64,000 bases of DNA from Sphingobium sp. DEHP117 (GCF_030867385.1 NZ_JAPFBJ010000004.1:186001-250000); one strand, 5' to 3'; numbered from the stretch's first letter, positions 26,717 through 35,639 are shown. The notes: generated by a model from the sequence alone, not told the origin. Program-made: numbers and translations.

Positions 26717-27717
26717 GCAAGGCCAACCCGTTCCCGGTACTGATGCGCGCGTTCTTCTACGAATGGCTGGTCGAGCAGCGCAACGCATCCATCCATACAG
26801 TCCGATCATACCGCGATACCTGGCGGCTGTTCTTGCGGTTCGTCGCACAGCGGGCTGGAAGGAAGGTGGCTATGATTACGATGACTGATCTGGCCGCAAG
26901 CGAGGTCTCCGCGTTCCTCAGTTACGCTGAACATGAGCGCGGCGGCACGATCGGCACGCGCAACTGCAGGCTTGCCGCAATCCGCAGCTTCTTCCACTTC
27001 GTGGCGACCAGGGATCCTGCATCGATCGCGCAATGCGTCGAAATCCTCAACATACCCGTCAAGCGCACGCCGGTATCGGAGCCCTGCTATCTGGATCCGG
27101 CGGAAGTGACGGCAATTCTTGCCCAGCCTGACCGTTCGACGCTCGAAGGCATGCGCGATCATGTGCTGCTCTCGTTCCTCTACAACAGCGGCGCACGAAT
27201 ACAGGAAGCGCTCGACTTGTGCCCCGAAGCAATCCGGTTCGAAAGTCCGAGCTGCGTGCGCTTGACCGGCAAGGGACGGAAGGAACGCATCTGCCCGCTC
27301 TGGCCTGAAACAGCCTTGCTGCTGAAGAAGCTGCTCGAACGGCAACCACGGGCGCCTGACCAACGGCTGTTCGTTAACCGCTATGGCGAACCGCTCAGCG
27401 CGTCGGGCGTCCGATTCAAGCTTGCCGCCTACGTAAAGGCGGCGACCGAAGCCACACCAACGCTGCGTACCAAGCACGTGACGCCGCACGCCTTCCGGCA
27501 CGCCACCGCCGTGCACCTCATATCTGCGGGCGTCGATGTTACAGTCATCCGCAGTTGGCTCGGCCACGTGAGCCTCGACACGACCAACCACTATGCCAGG
27601 GCCAATCTTGAAACGAAGCGAAAGGCCCTGGAACAGGTCGCCGTTCCGACAACACCCGGCGGTCAGCCTTCGTGGAAGCGCGATACAAGCGTGCTCGCCT
27701 GGCTCGACACGCTTTGA
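26713..27717 (+). CDS. ritC: RIT tyrosine recombinase C
   Basis: 334 residues from ATG 26713, overlapping the ritB stop. Catalytic signature: YNSGARIQEAL (Arg), TPHAFRHATAVHL, WLGHVSLDTTNHYARA (Tyr). The shortest of the trio, as usual. Two bases after its stop begins an internal copy of the element-end motif. Confidence 0.93.
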   Translation: MSKANPFPVLMRAFFYEWLVEQRNASIHTVRSYRDTWRLFLRFVAQRAGRKVAMITMTDLAASEVSAFLSYAEHERGGTIGTRNCRLAAIRSFFHFVATRDPASIAQCVEILNIPVKRTPVSEPCYLDPAEVTAILAQPDRSTLEGMRDHVLLSFLYNSGARIQEALDLCPEAIRFESPSCVRLTGKGRKERICPLWPETALLLKKLLERQPRAPDQRLFVNRYGEPLSASGVRFKLAAYVKAATEATPTLRTKHVTPHAFRHATAVHLISAGVDVTVIRSWLGHVSLDTTNHYARANLETKRKALEQVAVPTTPGGQPSWKRDTSVLAWLDTL

Positions 27718-27769
27718 AATAATGTGAAGGAACGTTGGCAGGAAACCCCAGAACTCGGCCAATCTGGCC

Positions 27770-27802
27770 GCGTTCCTTCACATTATCGACACCTCGCGAT
27801 TA
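27770..27802 (-). repeat. Right terminal inverted repeat of RIT element
   Basis: Perfect inverted copy of 23982-24014. Followed by the GCCAG duplication at 27803-27807. Confidence 0.92.
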
Positions 27803-27925
27803 GCCAGGATCCTCAAGGCCGACAAGACCGCGATCCTCCACGCCGCCGCCAGGGCCAAGCAGGCAGTGAAGTGGCTGCGCCAGTTCGATCCGGCGCTGGC
27901 CGAACCGCTGCGCGACGCCGCCTGA
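27803..27925 (+). pseudogene. ArdC-like protein, 3' part after RIT element
   Basis: After the repeated GCCAG the frame reads RILKADKTAILHAAARAKQA, then VKWLRQFDPALAEPLRDAA and a TGA at 27923-27925. This is the expected ArdC C-terminus and continues the frame of 23173-23981 exactly when the element is removed. It has no start of its own. Confidence 0.88.
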
Positions 27926-27996
27926 GTAAACGAGACCCGGTGAGGGGAGGGGGTTGAGGGCTTCGTGCTTTCACTATGGCACGGGAGCTTTTGCCA

Positions 27997-28653
27997 ATGA
28001 CCTATGATCTCGCCTTCCGCTTCCGCCGCGCGCTTCAGCCCGATGGGCTCGCGACCATACCGACCGCCACCCAGGCGGTCGTCGATGCGCTGCAGGACGC
28101 GCGCAATGCCGGCATCGATCCAGAACGCGATCCGGCGATCCTGCTCCTGGCTCGGCATCTGGGGCGCATCGCTATGGGTCAGGCATGCGACGCGACATTT
28201 CCGGAGGATCGCGAATTGCGTTTACAATGCTTTGCGCGCATTGACGAGCTCCGCGGCAAGCCAGCGCTTATCGCCCTTGCTCGGCGGGGCGTTGCCTATG
28301 ATCTGGAAGCCAAGCGCGCCTTCCACCGCGAATCTCGCGCGGCACTGCAAATGGCTGCACGGCAGCTCGGGTTCCTACCCGACGACTATGACCTTCGCAA
28401 CACCATGGCTGGACCCGCCGTCTCAGGGGAGATCACCCTACATGCCGATACACTTTACATTCAGGTGTCGATCTCGGTGATGGGGCAGGGCCGCGAGGTG
28501 CTGTTTCGCCAATGTCGCGGACGGCGGGATTATGTTGGAGACCGGAACCAGTTTTGCGACATCGCGGTGCTCGCCGACCCTGTCAAATTCGCGGCGCGCG
28601 TGCGCCGGGATACCGGGCTCGCGTTCGAACCCCGTCAGGCCGAACTCGTATAG
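27997..28653 (+). CDS. Conserved plasmid protein of unknown function
   Basis: 218 residues from ATG 27997 (GGGAGC at -14); an upstream ATG at 27976 is possible. It starts MTYDLAFRFRRALQPDGLAT. No recognised domain; a mix of helices and a C-terminal beta-rich part (GEITLHADTLYIQVSISVMG). A GTGAGGGGAGGGGG tract lies about 45-57 nt upstream, as with several genes in this block. Confidence 0.7.
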   Translation: MTYDLAFRFRRALQPDGLATIPTATQAVVDALQDARNAGIDPERDPAILLLARHLGRIAMGQACDATFPEDRELRLQCFARIDELRGKPALIALARRGVAYDLEAKRAFHRESRAALQMAARQLGFLPDDYDLRNTMAGPAVSGEITLHADTLYIQVSISVMGQGREVLFRQCRGRRDYVGDRNQFCDIAVLADPVKFAARVRRDTGLAFEPRQAELV

Positions 28654-28663
28654 GAGACGCCCC

Positions 28664-28774
28664 ATGGGATGGCTCTTCATGATCTGCGACGGCATGGCGC
28701 TCGGGTCTATCCCGACAATCAATGCATTTGGCGCCGTGCTGGATTTGGCAACCTCGCATCCGCGCCACGGGTAG
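28664..28774 (+). CDS. Short MGWLFM-type protein, possibly truncated
   Basis: 36 codons starting MGWLFMICDGMALGSIPTIN with GGAGACG 5 nt upstream. The MGWLFM start recalls larger plasmid proteins of about 90 residues, so this may be a remnant whose rest was lost when the parDE module arrived. No function can be assigned. Confidence 0.4.
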   Translation: MGWLFMICDGMALGSIPTINAFGAVLDLATSHPRHG

Positions 28775-28843
28775 TTTCCATAGATCCTAGTCTTGCGCTT
28801 CTATATCATAAAGTGATATACTCTTCCTTAAAGGAGTTTGACC

Positions 28844-29113
28844 ATGCCTTCCAGTTTCACCTTGGGCACTCACTTCGAAGGTTTCATCAAGCAGCAAGTG
28901 CATAGCGGTCGTTATGCATCAGCCAGTGAGGTCGTCCGCGACAGCCTCCGCCTGCTCGAGGAGCAAGATGCTGTGCGTCAGGCGCGGCTTGATGCGCTCC
29001 GCGCAGAGATCGAACATGGTGTCGCCAGTGGACCGGGCATCCCCGCCGACCAGGCTTTCGCGAACGCGCGCCGGCGGATTGCCGAGCTAGCCGCCGATGC
29101 AACAGATAAGTGA
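28844..29113 (+). CDS. parD: ParD-type antitoxin
   Basis: 89 residues from ATG 28844 with AAGGAG at -12. An N-terminal ribbon-helix-helix (SSFTLGTHFEGFIKQQVHSG) is followed by ASEVVRDSLRLLEEQD, typical of the CC2985/ParD family. Its TGA overlaps the toxin ATG. The region before it (28790-28830) is AT-rich and probably holds the promoter. Confidence 0.93.
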   Translation: MPSSFTLGTHFEGFIKQQVHSGRYASASEVVRDSLRLLEEQDAVRQARLDALRAEIEHGVASGPGIPADQAFANARRRIAELAADATDK

Positions 29114-29406
29114 TGCGGCTTGAGTTTTCGCCAGCGGCGGACGCCGATCTGGTCGAGATCGCCAGCTTCATTGCGCGCGATAATATCCCACGGGCCAGCA
29201 CTTTCGTCGATGAACTTCAAGCGTCTTGCGCTATGCTCATCGATTATCCCCATACCGGTGTGTCCCGTTCCGACATTCGCCCCGGACTACGATCCAAGCC
29301 GTACGGAAGCTATGTGATCTTCTATAATGTTTTGGAGCGGGTCATCCGTATCGAGCGTATTTTGCACGGCGCGCGCGACATCGGCGCTGTCTTTCCGCCG
29401 GACTAA
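29113..29406 (+). CDS. parE: ParE-type toxin
   Basis: 97 residues. MRLEFSPAADADLVEIASFI, YGSYVIFYNVLERVIRIERI and LHGARDI are the RelE/ParE fold signatures. ParE toxins inhibit gyrase. Coupled to parD by a TGATG overlap. Confidence 0.93.
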   Translation: MRLEFSPAADADLVEIASFIARDNIPRASTFVDELQASCAMLIDYPHTGVSRSDIRPGLRSKPYGSYVIFYNVLERVIRIERILHGARDIGAVFPPD

Positions 29407-29657
29407 CCAATATCCTTGCGTTTGAGTAAGGATGCCGAAGGGCGTTCCGATATGCTTGGCCCAGGGTGGGATCGCACCGGGTCGTCGGAATTTGCCTGCC
29501 CAATTCTGCCCGGGGCGGAATGGTGCACCTGCATAACTTGATCCACTTGACCAACCTTGCCGCATGACGGCGTCCTGGCGTCCGGCACGACCATCACAAC
29601 CAACATCCATCATCAATCGTTGCGGTCTTTGACCGACCGGATTCCGGAGCCCTGTCG

Positions 29658-29894
29658 ATGTTCCATTGCTCACTACCAGAGCCATCCGCAAAGCGCGCCA
29701 GACTATGCAGCATCGAGAACGCCAACCGGGTTGCGGGCCGAGTTGCCGAGCGCATGGCCACCGATACGGCCGTCATCACAACCGGCAATCCCCTGCAGCC
29801 GTTCCGTGTGGTGCTTGCGAGCGCTGCGCCGCCGGCCCGCACGGTTACCCGCGTCGTCATCGCCGGAAACGATGACGAACCCGGTGCTGCCTAA
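29658..29894 (+). CDS. Small hypothetical protein
   Basis: 78 residues, ATG with GGAG 13 nt upstream. Starts MFHCSLPEPSAKRARLCSIE and ends VVIAGNDDEPGAA. Basic and alanine-rich, no domain seen. The opposite strand also has an open frame of similar length (29594-29860), so the assignment is not certain. The 250 bp before it contain no gene I can support. Confidence 0.45.
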   Translation: MFHCSLPEPSAKRARLCSIENANRVAGRVAERMATDTAVITTGNPLQPFRVVLASAAPPARTVTRVVIAGNDDEPGAA

Positions 29895-29916
29895 ACGGCA
29901 AGGTACCCGATGACTG

Positions 29917-30405
29917 TCATTCCGGACAGGGGCCGCGTCCGACGAACCAGGACTGCCCAAGTTCAAAATCGGGATCGGTCGACACCAGTGGTCCATCGGG
30001 TGCCTCGGCAACATACGGCGAGATGAGGTCCTTGCGGCGCACCCGCGAGCGGCTGAGCCAGGCTGTGGTGCGACCGCGGGCCTTCAGCAGGCTGAGCAGC
30101 CAGTCCATCGCCTCGGCCATTTCGACGACGCCGCGCCCGGCGAGGCAGTAGTAGATCGCCCGCTGAAAATCGTCGCACGCATTGCTGAGGATCGCTGCAA
30201 GCTTGGCACGGCCACCCGGCGCATTTTCATGAACCAGTGACACTGCCTCGCGCAGTTCCCGGACCGAAAGATAGGCATCGTCGACTTCGACGCCGATGCA
30301 CAGCGCCGCAATCGCTCGCCGCGCCGGCAACAGGCCCAGATCGCACGAGGCATCGCGCAGAGCAATGTCGAGATCGAAACGGTCGATATGGGCGGCGATG
30401 GGCAT
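29917..30405 (-). CDS. Conserved plasmid protein of unknown function
   Basis: 162 residues from ATG 30405, which follows GGAAAGGACTTAGCC; the longer frame from 30456 has no such site. Starts MPIAAHIDRFDLDIALRDAS. Predicted mostly helical (ELREAVSLVHENAPGG, AMDWLLSLLKARGR). It is one of few minus-strand genes in this block. No domain recognised. Confidence 0.65.
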   Translation of the reverse strand: MPIAAHIDRFDLDIALRDASCDLGLLPARRAIAALCIGVEVDDAYLSVRELREAVSLVHENAPGGRAKLAAILSNACDDFQRAIYYCLAGRGVVEMAEAMDWLLSLLKARGRTTAWLSRSRVRRKDLISPYVAEAPDGPLVSTDPDFELGQSWFVGRGPCPE

Positions 30406-30511
30406 GGCTAAGTCCTTTCCAAAAAGAACGTAGCGTGAACGCTCTGACCCCGTCAACCACGAGGGAGGGGAGAGGGTGTGCGTTTGGCGATCAACTCAAC
30501 GGGAGAAATCC

Positions 30512-30922
30512 ATGACCCAAGTTGCCCAAGCGGCTCCGGCGGAAGCCGCCGACTGCACCTCCGAAATCGCGGCGCTGAACGATGCCGCGAGGGCAGGGAC
30601 ACTGTCGACGTCGCGCACTGTAATCACCCGCACGCTCTGCGATCTGATCGCCGGGCCGTCCGAGGATCCCGCTGTCCGCCAGACCCGGCTGTTCGAGGGA
30701 CAGTGCGCCCTTCGCCGCCTCATCAACGAGACCCCGATTGATCCCGGCAATGATCCCTATGGCGAACGGGATTTCGGCGTCGTCCAGTTCCTCGGTCGCA
30801 AGCTCTTCTGGAAGGTCGACGCCTATGAAAACGACGGCACCTTCTCCTGGGGTGCCAGCAATCCCGCTGATGCCGCGACAAGCTACCGCATCGTCACCAT
30901 CATGCTCGCGACCGATTACTGA
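30512..30922 (+). CDS. DUF3768 protein
   Basis: 136 residues from ATG 30512 (GGGAG at -12). IAALNDAARAGTLSTSRTVI, NDPYGERDFGVVQFLGRKLF and WKVDAYENDGTFSWGASNPA, then TSYRIVTIMLATDY, follow the DUF3768 pattern. Function unknown; common near plasmid transfer genes in alphaproteobacteria. The next gene starts 4 bp after its stop. A G-rich tract is 48 nt upstream. Confidence 0.85.
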   Translation: MTQVAQAAPAEAADCTSEIAALNDAARAGTLSTSRTVITRTLCDLIAGPSEDPAVRQTRLFEGQCALRRLINETPIDPGNDPYGERDFGVVQFLGRKLFWKVDAYENDGTFSWGASNPADAATSYRIVTIMLATDY

Positions 30923-30926
30923 GCCG

Positions 30927-31262
30927 ATGTCACGCTACTCCTTGAAGCCGCTGCCTGAGCATGCCGACCTCTTCGAGGTGGCGCTGGGCTGGGACGCAGG
31001 GTTTGGCACCTACTTCCTGACGCTGTTCGGCGCGCCCGACCAGGACCGCGAAACCGATATTCGGCTCTGGCGCGGCACGCGTCCTCGCGAGATCGCCACG
31101 GCCGCTGCGCTCATAGCACTGGCGACACCCTATGCCGAACTCCCTGACGATCTCGCCCGGCGGCTTGAAATCGACCGCTTGGCGCGCCCCATAAATCCTG
31201 ATCGTCCGGCGAGCGGCCTGCTGCAACAGCTGCTCGCCCGTCCCTTCGGCCCATCCTCCTGA
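30927..31262 (+). CDS. Conserved small plasmid protein
   Basis: 111 residues from ATG 30927, 4 bp after the DUF3768 stop, so co-transcribed. Starts MSRYSLKPLPEHADLFEVAL and continues with GWDAGFGTYFLTLFG. No named domain. Likely a partner in the same small-gene operon (30512-31953). Confidence 0.75.
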   Translation: MSRYSLKPLPEHADLFEVALGWDAGFGTYFLTLFGAPDQDRETDIRLWRGTRPREIATAAALIALATPYAELPDDLARRLEIDRLARPINPDRPASGLLQQLLARPFGPSS

Positions 31263-31278
31263 CTGGAAGGCAAACCCC

Positions 31279-31953
31279 ATGTCCAACTGTTACACCCATT
31301 GCTGCTTTGGCATGACCCTGACGCCCGCCGAGGCGGCACTGCTGCGCGAAGCGATTACACTTACCGACTTCCTTGGGGACGAGCCGGATGAAGCCGAGGT
31401 GATCGAACACTGGCAGGGCCTGTCCGAAGACTTCCGGGCGCTGTTCGCGCCCGTCGATGACAATTCCGTGTCAGGATTCCTCAAGCTCTTTCCCGACAGC
31501 GATTTTCCGACGTTCGGCACCGATTTCGCTTTCGACGAGCGTGACGATGGCACGATCCTGGTCATTGCGAGAGCCGAGCAATTCGAGCCTGACGCGGTCG
31601 CCTCGCTGCTCCACCGCATTGTTACCGTCTCACTGCCGATCGTCGCGACGTGGTCTTTTGATTGTGACCGTCATGAAGTCGATGCTTTTGGCGGCGGGGC
31701 CTTTCGGATCGATACGGATGGCATTCACTGGCTCTCGACCAGCGAAGCCTTCGACAGGGAGCGTTTTGCCTCTCGGCTCGTCCTTACCACCCGCAATGAT
31801 GAAGAAGGCCTGCTGTTCTGGAACAACGAATACGGCTTCGGCGCGCTTGAGGACGCGGACATTTACACCGAGGCCGAGGCAGACGAGCTCGGCACGGTGA
31901 TCGCCGATGAAGAGCCCGAGTGGATCGCGTTGCCCCGTCGGTTGCTCGGCTGA
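31279..31953 (+). CDS. Conserved acidic plasmid protein
   Basis: 224 residues, starting MSNCYTHCCFGMTLTPAEAA with GGAAGG upstream. Strongly acidic, with repeated D/E clusters and FDCDRHEVDAFGGGAFRI. The two Cys-Cys near the N-terminus are unusual. It follows the previous gene by 16 bp. No function can be assigned. Confidence 0.75.
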   Translation: MSNCYTHCCFGMTLTPAEAALLREAITLTDFLGDEPDEAEVIEHWQGLSEDFRALFAPVDDNSVSGFLKLFPDSDFPTFGTDFAFDERDDGTILVIARAEQFEPDAVASLLHRIVTVSLPIVATWSFDCDRHEVDAFGGGAFRIDTDGIHWLSTSEAFDRERFASRLVLTTRNDEEGLLFWNNEYGFGALEDADIYTEAEADELGTVIADEEPEWIALPRRLLG

Positions 31954-32092
31954 CCGCTACCCCAAAACTCCCAAGGCGGGCCTGCGGGCAGAGCCCGCAG
32001 CAACCGGCCTTCCGGCTGGGAGGGAAGGGGGGTGGGAAGGGGTGATCGGACAAGGGGTTCGGTCGCACTCATCCTCACGAAGGGAATGTCTC

Positions 32093-32623
32093 ATGAATAT
32101 CGGTGAAATCAAGAAGAACGCCAGCGGCCAGCTGATCGGCTCGGTCGAAACGCTCACCATGACCCGGACGATCGGGCTTCGCCCGCTCAGCTCCACCAAT
32201 CCGCGCGCACCCAGGTTCGAAATCGTCGCGCTCAACGATCAGCGCCGCTGGGTGGCGGTCGGTGCCCTGTTCGAACTCGCGTCCAATGCGACCGGCGAGA
32301 TTTTCTACCAGGGCAAGATCGACGACCCCTCGATGTCGCAGCCGCTCTACATCGCAGTGTTCCCGCGCGAGGACGGCACGATGGCGGTCGCTTGGCAGCG
32401 CCCGCGCCGTCGCGACAATCGCCTCGGCGCCAGCGAATATGGCGATGGTGACATGTTCGGTTCCGAGGAAGGGACTGAGCGCTCCACTGGCCAATCCGCC
32501 GCGCAAGCGGGTGATGGCCTAGGCGACAGCACGGCCGAGCCTCCGGCCCGCCGCGGACGCGCGCAGGCCAAGGATGCCGGTTCTGACAGTGAGGGCGCGA
32601 TCCCGCCGCTCGTCGACGCCTGA
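32093..32623 (+). CDS. DUF736 protein with long C-terminal tail
   Basis: 176 residues from ATG 32093. The first 110 or so residues are DUF736: MNIGEIKKNASGQLIGSVET, LTMTRTIGLRPL, PRFEIVALNDQRRWVAVGAL, PLYIAVFPREDGTMAVAW. The family is usually about 100 residues, so the acidic, Gly/Ala-rich tail (about 115-176) is an extension. Plasmid-borne and often near transfer genes; role unknown. A GGGAGGGAAGGGGGG tract is upstream. Confidence 0.88.
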   Translation: MNIGEIKKNASGQLIGSVETLTMTRTIGLRPLSSTNPRAPRFEIVALNDQRRWVAVGALFELASNATGEIFYQGKIDDPSMSQPLYIAVFPREDGTMAVAWQRPRRRDNRLGASEYGDGDMFGSEEGTERSTGQSAAQAGDGLGDSTAEPPARRGRAQAKDAGSDSEGAIPPLVDA

Positions 32624-32874
32624 GGCTTAAACGCTTCGGCTAACAGGCATGGGGGCCTGCGTCAGCGGGTCCCCATGCGCATGATCTCATCTTCACAACC
32701 TTGGCCGCGCCTCCCCCCGACGCGGCCCGAGGCGGAGCGCCGGCATTCCCCCCGCCCAGGCGTTCCGCTTCATTTTTTGCCTGCCAGGCTTCGGAGGCAC
32801 ACACGGTTTTTGCGAAGCTTTCAGGAGGGGAGGGGGCTCGCCCTCGATGCCAACAGTAGCGAAAGGACAGCATC

Positions 32875-33315
32875 ATGGGCGACCGCGCACCCGTTCACAT
32901 CACCATTGGCGGCAAGATGCTGCGCGATTGTCTTGCCGAGTTCGCCCGCCACGCGGCGGATTATGACCTCCGGATCGATTGGGACGCCGAGCCCTTCGAT
33001 CCCGAAGCGATCACTGAAGGCGAACCGCTCGAGCTTTACGGCACCGAACTCAATGGCGGTCTCATCGACGAGATCGATACTTTCTGCGTCCGCCACGGTC
33101 TGCCGTTCCGCCGCTGGTCGGGCGGATGCCCCGGCGCATTCCATCCCGAGATCATACTCTTCGAAGGCGAGGGTCCGATCCGCGCATATATGGCGAGCGA
33201 GGATGAACAGCTGCTGTTCTCGCCAGCCAAGATCAAGGTCTTCACGAGGCTGCGCGACCTCAAGCGCGCAATTGCTCGCACAGAGCTGACCATGCCGCCT
33301 TTTGTACTCATCTGA
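32875..33315 (+). CDS. Conserved plasmid protein of unknown function
   Basis: 146 residues, ATG preceded by GAAAGGACAGC. Starts MGDRAPVHITIGGKMLRDCL. Middle part LYGTELNGGLIDEIDTFCVR and RRWSGGCPGAFHPEIILF looks globular. No domain recognised. A GGAGGGGAGGGGG tract lies 40-52 nt upstream. The next gene starts 11 bp after its stop. Confidence 0.75.
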   Translation: MGDRAPVHITIGGKMLRDCLAEFARHAADYDLRIDWDAEPFDPEAITEGEPLELYGTELNGGLIDEIDTFCVRHGLPFRRWSGGCPGAFHPEIILFEGEGPIRAYMASEDEQLLFSPAKIKVFTRLRDLKRAIARTELTMPPFVLI

Positions 33316-33325
33316 GAGATCATCC

Positions 33326-33658
33326 ATGGCCGACCCTGTTTGCCCTGCGGCTGTGCGCCGCGCCGCGGCTCTTGCCCGCTTTCCGCTGTCACGGGTGAGC
33401 GAGGCGTTCCACGACGACATGCTCACCGTCCTTCCGCCCGAATATATACGCGACATCGCCGGGTTCCTGGTCTCTGAAGCGGTCTGCGAAGACGTCCATG
33501 CCCAGTTCGTTGCGTGTGCGGGGCGATTCTATGGCGCCTATGTCGCGGTCAATGACCCGGCGACATGGATCACCTGGGCGCGCATCGCGAAATTCGATGC
33601 GGCTCATCCGAGCGCGTCCGAGCTGATCTGGTATCCCGGCCCGGACTGCGCCGCCTGA
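33326..33658 (+). CDS. Conserved small plasmid protein
   Basis: 110 residues from ATG 33326 (GAGAGATC upstream). Starts MADPVCPAAVRRAAALARFP and ends SELIWYPGPDCAA. Probably in an operon with the gene before it. No function can be given. Confidence 0.7.
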   Translation: MADPVCPAAVRRAAALARFPLSRVSEAFHDDMLTVLPPEYIRDIAGFLVSEAVCEDVHAQFVACAGRFYGAYVAVNDPATWITWARIAKFDAAHPSASELIWYPGPDCAA

Positions 33659-33760
33659 ATGCGGGAACGGGGTTGTGAGCGGAGTTCCAAGCACGAGACC
33701 GCTCCTGACCCCGATCACCCCCGTCGACGAGACCGCAGCCGGGCGACGGCCAGAGCTGAT

Positions 33761-34987
33761 TCAGGCGGCCGCCTGCGCACCGCCGCGTCGCATTCCGCTG
33801 GCGCTGCCGGGCAGTGGCTCACCTTCCTTCCAGAGGCGGTGCACGACGCCCTGGCCTGCAAGCAGGGCTTCGAGCGATCCGGTCACCTCGTTGTCACGGT
33901 CGTGGATGTGGATCGCGCATGCCTCCTCGCCGGTGTCCTTGAGCACCAGACTGGCGATTGGCGTGTCGGTATCGAGATTGACGCGCAGACCCTTTACGAA
34001 CCGGCGTTTTTCGGTGACCGCTTTACCGATCAGGTAGCGCTCGTCGCTGCTCTCATAGGGGAGCCACTCAGGCGTCACCGGCATAAGCGCGACCTCGATC
34101 AGATCGAACGTGCCTTCGCGCCGGCGCGAGAACGATCCGGCGAGCACCAGATGGCCTTTTCCATCTCCCTGGCCGCCCTGAGCCTGCCATAAGGCGAGTT
34201 CGCCCGCGAACCGCGTATGGAAGCGCCGCGCCATGTCCGGGTCCATCACGAAGGGCATGTCACCGACGTGGCGCAATACAATCCTCTCCGCACCATGTGC
34301 ACTGACGATCTCCTTGACCTCGCCCACCACCACCATCATCTCGTCGCGCGAGCGGTATACGCGCGCAAGACCGGTGCGACGACGCGCCCGGATGTCTTCC
34401 TTCTCTTCGAGCCTGAAGCTCTCCGGCACGAACAGCAGGTCGGCCAGTCCCTCCTGCTTCGCGCGGCACGTGGCCGCTGCTTCCATCAGCGCCCGGCGCA
34501 CCACGAACCAGCTGCGCTTGCTCGCCATTTTGGGGTGCCAGTGCGTCAGCTCCGCCCGGTCCCACAGCACATGCAGCAACCCCCGCATCGACAGCTTCTG
34601 GCCCGTGGTCTTCACCGAAGGCTTGTCGTTGGTGAGCGCCGATGGCGCGAGACGCGCAGCCCCACGCGAGAGCGGAAAGCCGAGCTTCAGGCTTGTTTCG
34701 CCGCCCGTCTCGTCATCGATAACCGCACTCCCGCGCACCTGCCCCATGCCGGTCAGGAAGTCAGGAGCCTCATAATGGTCGCAAGCCGTCGCATGACGTG
34801 CGCCCGATCCCGGCCAGCGTGCGAGGACGTAACGATTATGGCGGTGTGAGATATAAAGCGGCAGATCAGTCGTCTTGCGGCATTCGCAAATAACCGGGCT
34901 CTTCTGTGCATAGGCCTGCGCCAAGAGCTGCTGAAGTTCTTCGCCTTCGGACACGCTGCGGCCGAATATACGGTATCGCTGTGCCAT
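33761..34987 (-). CDS. DUF1173 protein
   Basis: 408 residues. It starts MAQRYRIFGRSVSEGEELQQ and contains CECRKTTDLPLYISHRHNRY, with cysteines near 34-36 and 69 that could hold a metal, and LPGSASGMRRGG at the end. The pattern fits DUF1173, a family on alphaproteobacterial plasmids of unknown role. It runs opposite to its left neighbours. A 62-codon gene precedes it at 35331. Confidence 0.82.
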   Translation of the reverse strand: MAQRYRIFGRSVSEGEELQQLLAQAYAQKSPVICECRKTTDLPLYISHRHNRYVLARWPGSGARHATACDHYEAPDFLTGMGQVRGSAVIDDETGGETSLKLGFPLSRGAARLAPSALTNDKPSVKTTGQKLSMRGLLHVLWDRAELTHWHPKMASKRSWFVVRRALMEAAATCRAKQEGLADLLFVPESFRLEEKEDIRARRRTGLARVYRSRDEMMVVVGEVKEIVSAHGAERIVLRHVGDMPFVMDPDMARRFHTRFAGELALWQAQGGQGDGKGHLVLAGSFSRRREGTFDLIEVALMPVTPEWLPYESSDERYLIGKAVTEKRRFVKGLRVNLDTDTPIASLVLKDTGEEACAIHIHDRDNEVTGSLEALLAGQGVVHRLWKEGEPLPGSASGMRRGGAQAAA

Positions 34988-35142
34988 TGGTGTCCTTCCA
35001 ATTTCTCGCGATCGACGCCGTCCTATCGATCTGTTGTGCTTCTACTTCAGGTTTGTCATGCGCCGCGCAAGGGGCACGTCACGGTCATTCTATGCCAGCC
35101 GCCGGGCGGCGGCAAGCGTGCTGGCGCGCCTCTTGCGGCTCC

Positions 35143-35331
35143 TCAACTGCCCTCCGCCTGACGCTGCTCAAGATGCTCGGCCGCGCCTTCGGCGAGGCCG
35201 AGGCACAACGCTGCTTCCTCGCGGGTCAGCACGATCATCTCGCTGCCATGATCCGCGAGCTTGCCGCGCAAGATCTTGGCCATCGCGCGCGCGACCTCGA
35301 GCGCAGTGGGCATTTCCAGTCGATCGTCCAT
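35143..35331 (-). CDS. Small conserved hypothetical protein
   Basis: 62 residues from ATG 35331, with GGAAAGGATC at -15. MDDRLEMPTALEVARAMAKI is followed by LRGKLADHGSEMIVLTREEA. Probably an acidic helical protein, upstream of and perhaps co-transcribed with the DUF1173 gene (155 bp gap). No function known. Confidence 0.6.
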   Translation of the reverse strand: MDDRLEMPTALEVARAMAKILRGKLADHGSEMIVLTREEAALCLGLAEGAAEHLEQRQAEGS

Positions 35332-35639
35332 GACTGAAGATCCTTTCCCGGGACAGCCCTGCCTGCGGCAGTGGACCCGCGTGATGTGATCTGTTGACGC
35401 TTGATACCGCACTTGTTCGGCATTGGCGAGGTGATGAAGGGGAGGGGCACCCCGGCGCCCGCGCCCCGCGCGGGCTTGGGGCGACCCGCTCTACTCGCTA
35501 GTGCGCCCGGCGACGCTGGCGCGTCGCCGCTCACCCAAGCTCGCCGGCATGAATGCCGGCCCTTCGGGTGACGATCGGGGCCAGCAGCCGAGCGCCAGCG
35601 CGCTTGGCGAGCGAGGAAGGTGGCGCTAAACTTCGTGTC
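35332..35639. other. GC-rich gap without a supported gene
   Basis: 308 bp, with a GGGGAGGGG tract at 35439-35447 and short inverted repeats (GCGCCCGCGCCCCGCGCGGGC near 35456 split by overlaps). No start with a good ribosome site is seen. Confidence 0.5.

Larger units (their letters stand above)
23982..27802 (+). mobile_element. RIT element (recombinase in trio)
   Basis: 3821 bp with perfect 33-bp terminal inverted repeats starting TAATCGCGAGGTGTCG, and a 5-bp target duplication GCCAG. It carries three overlapping tyrosine recombinase genes, the hallmark of RIT elements. An internal direct copy of the end motif, AATAATGTGAAGGAACG, lies at 27719-27735 just after ritC. A small hairpin TTTCAG-TGT-CTGAAA is at 24017-24031. 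Confidence 0.93.
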
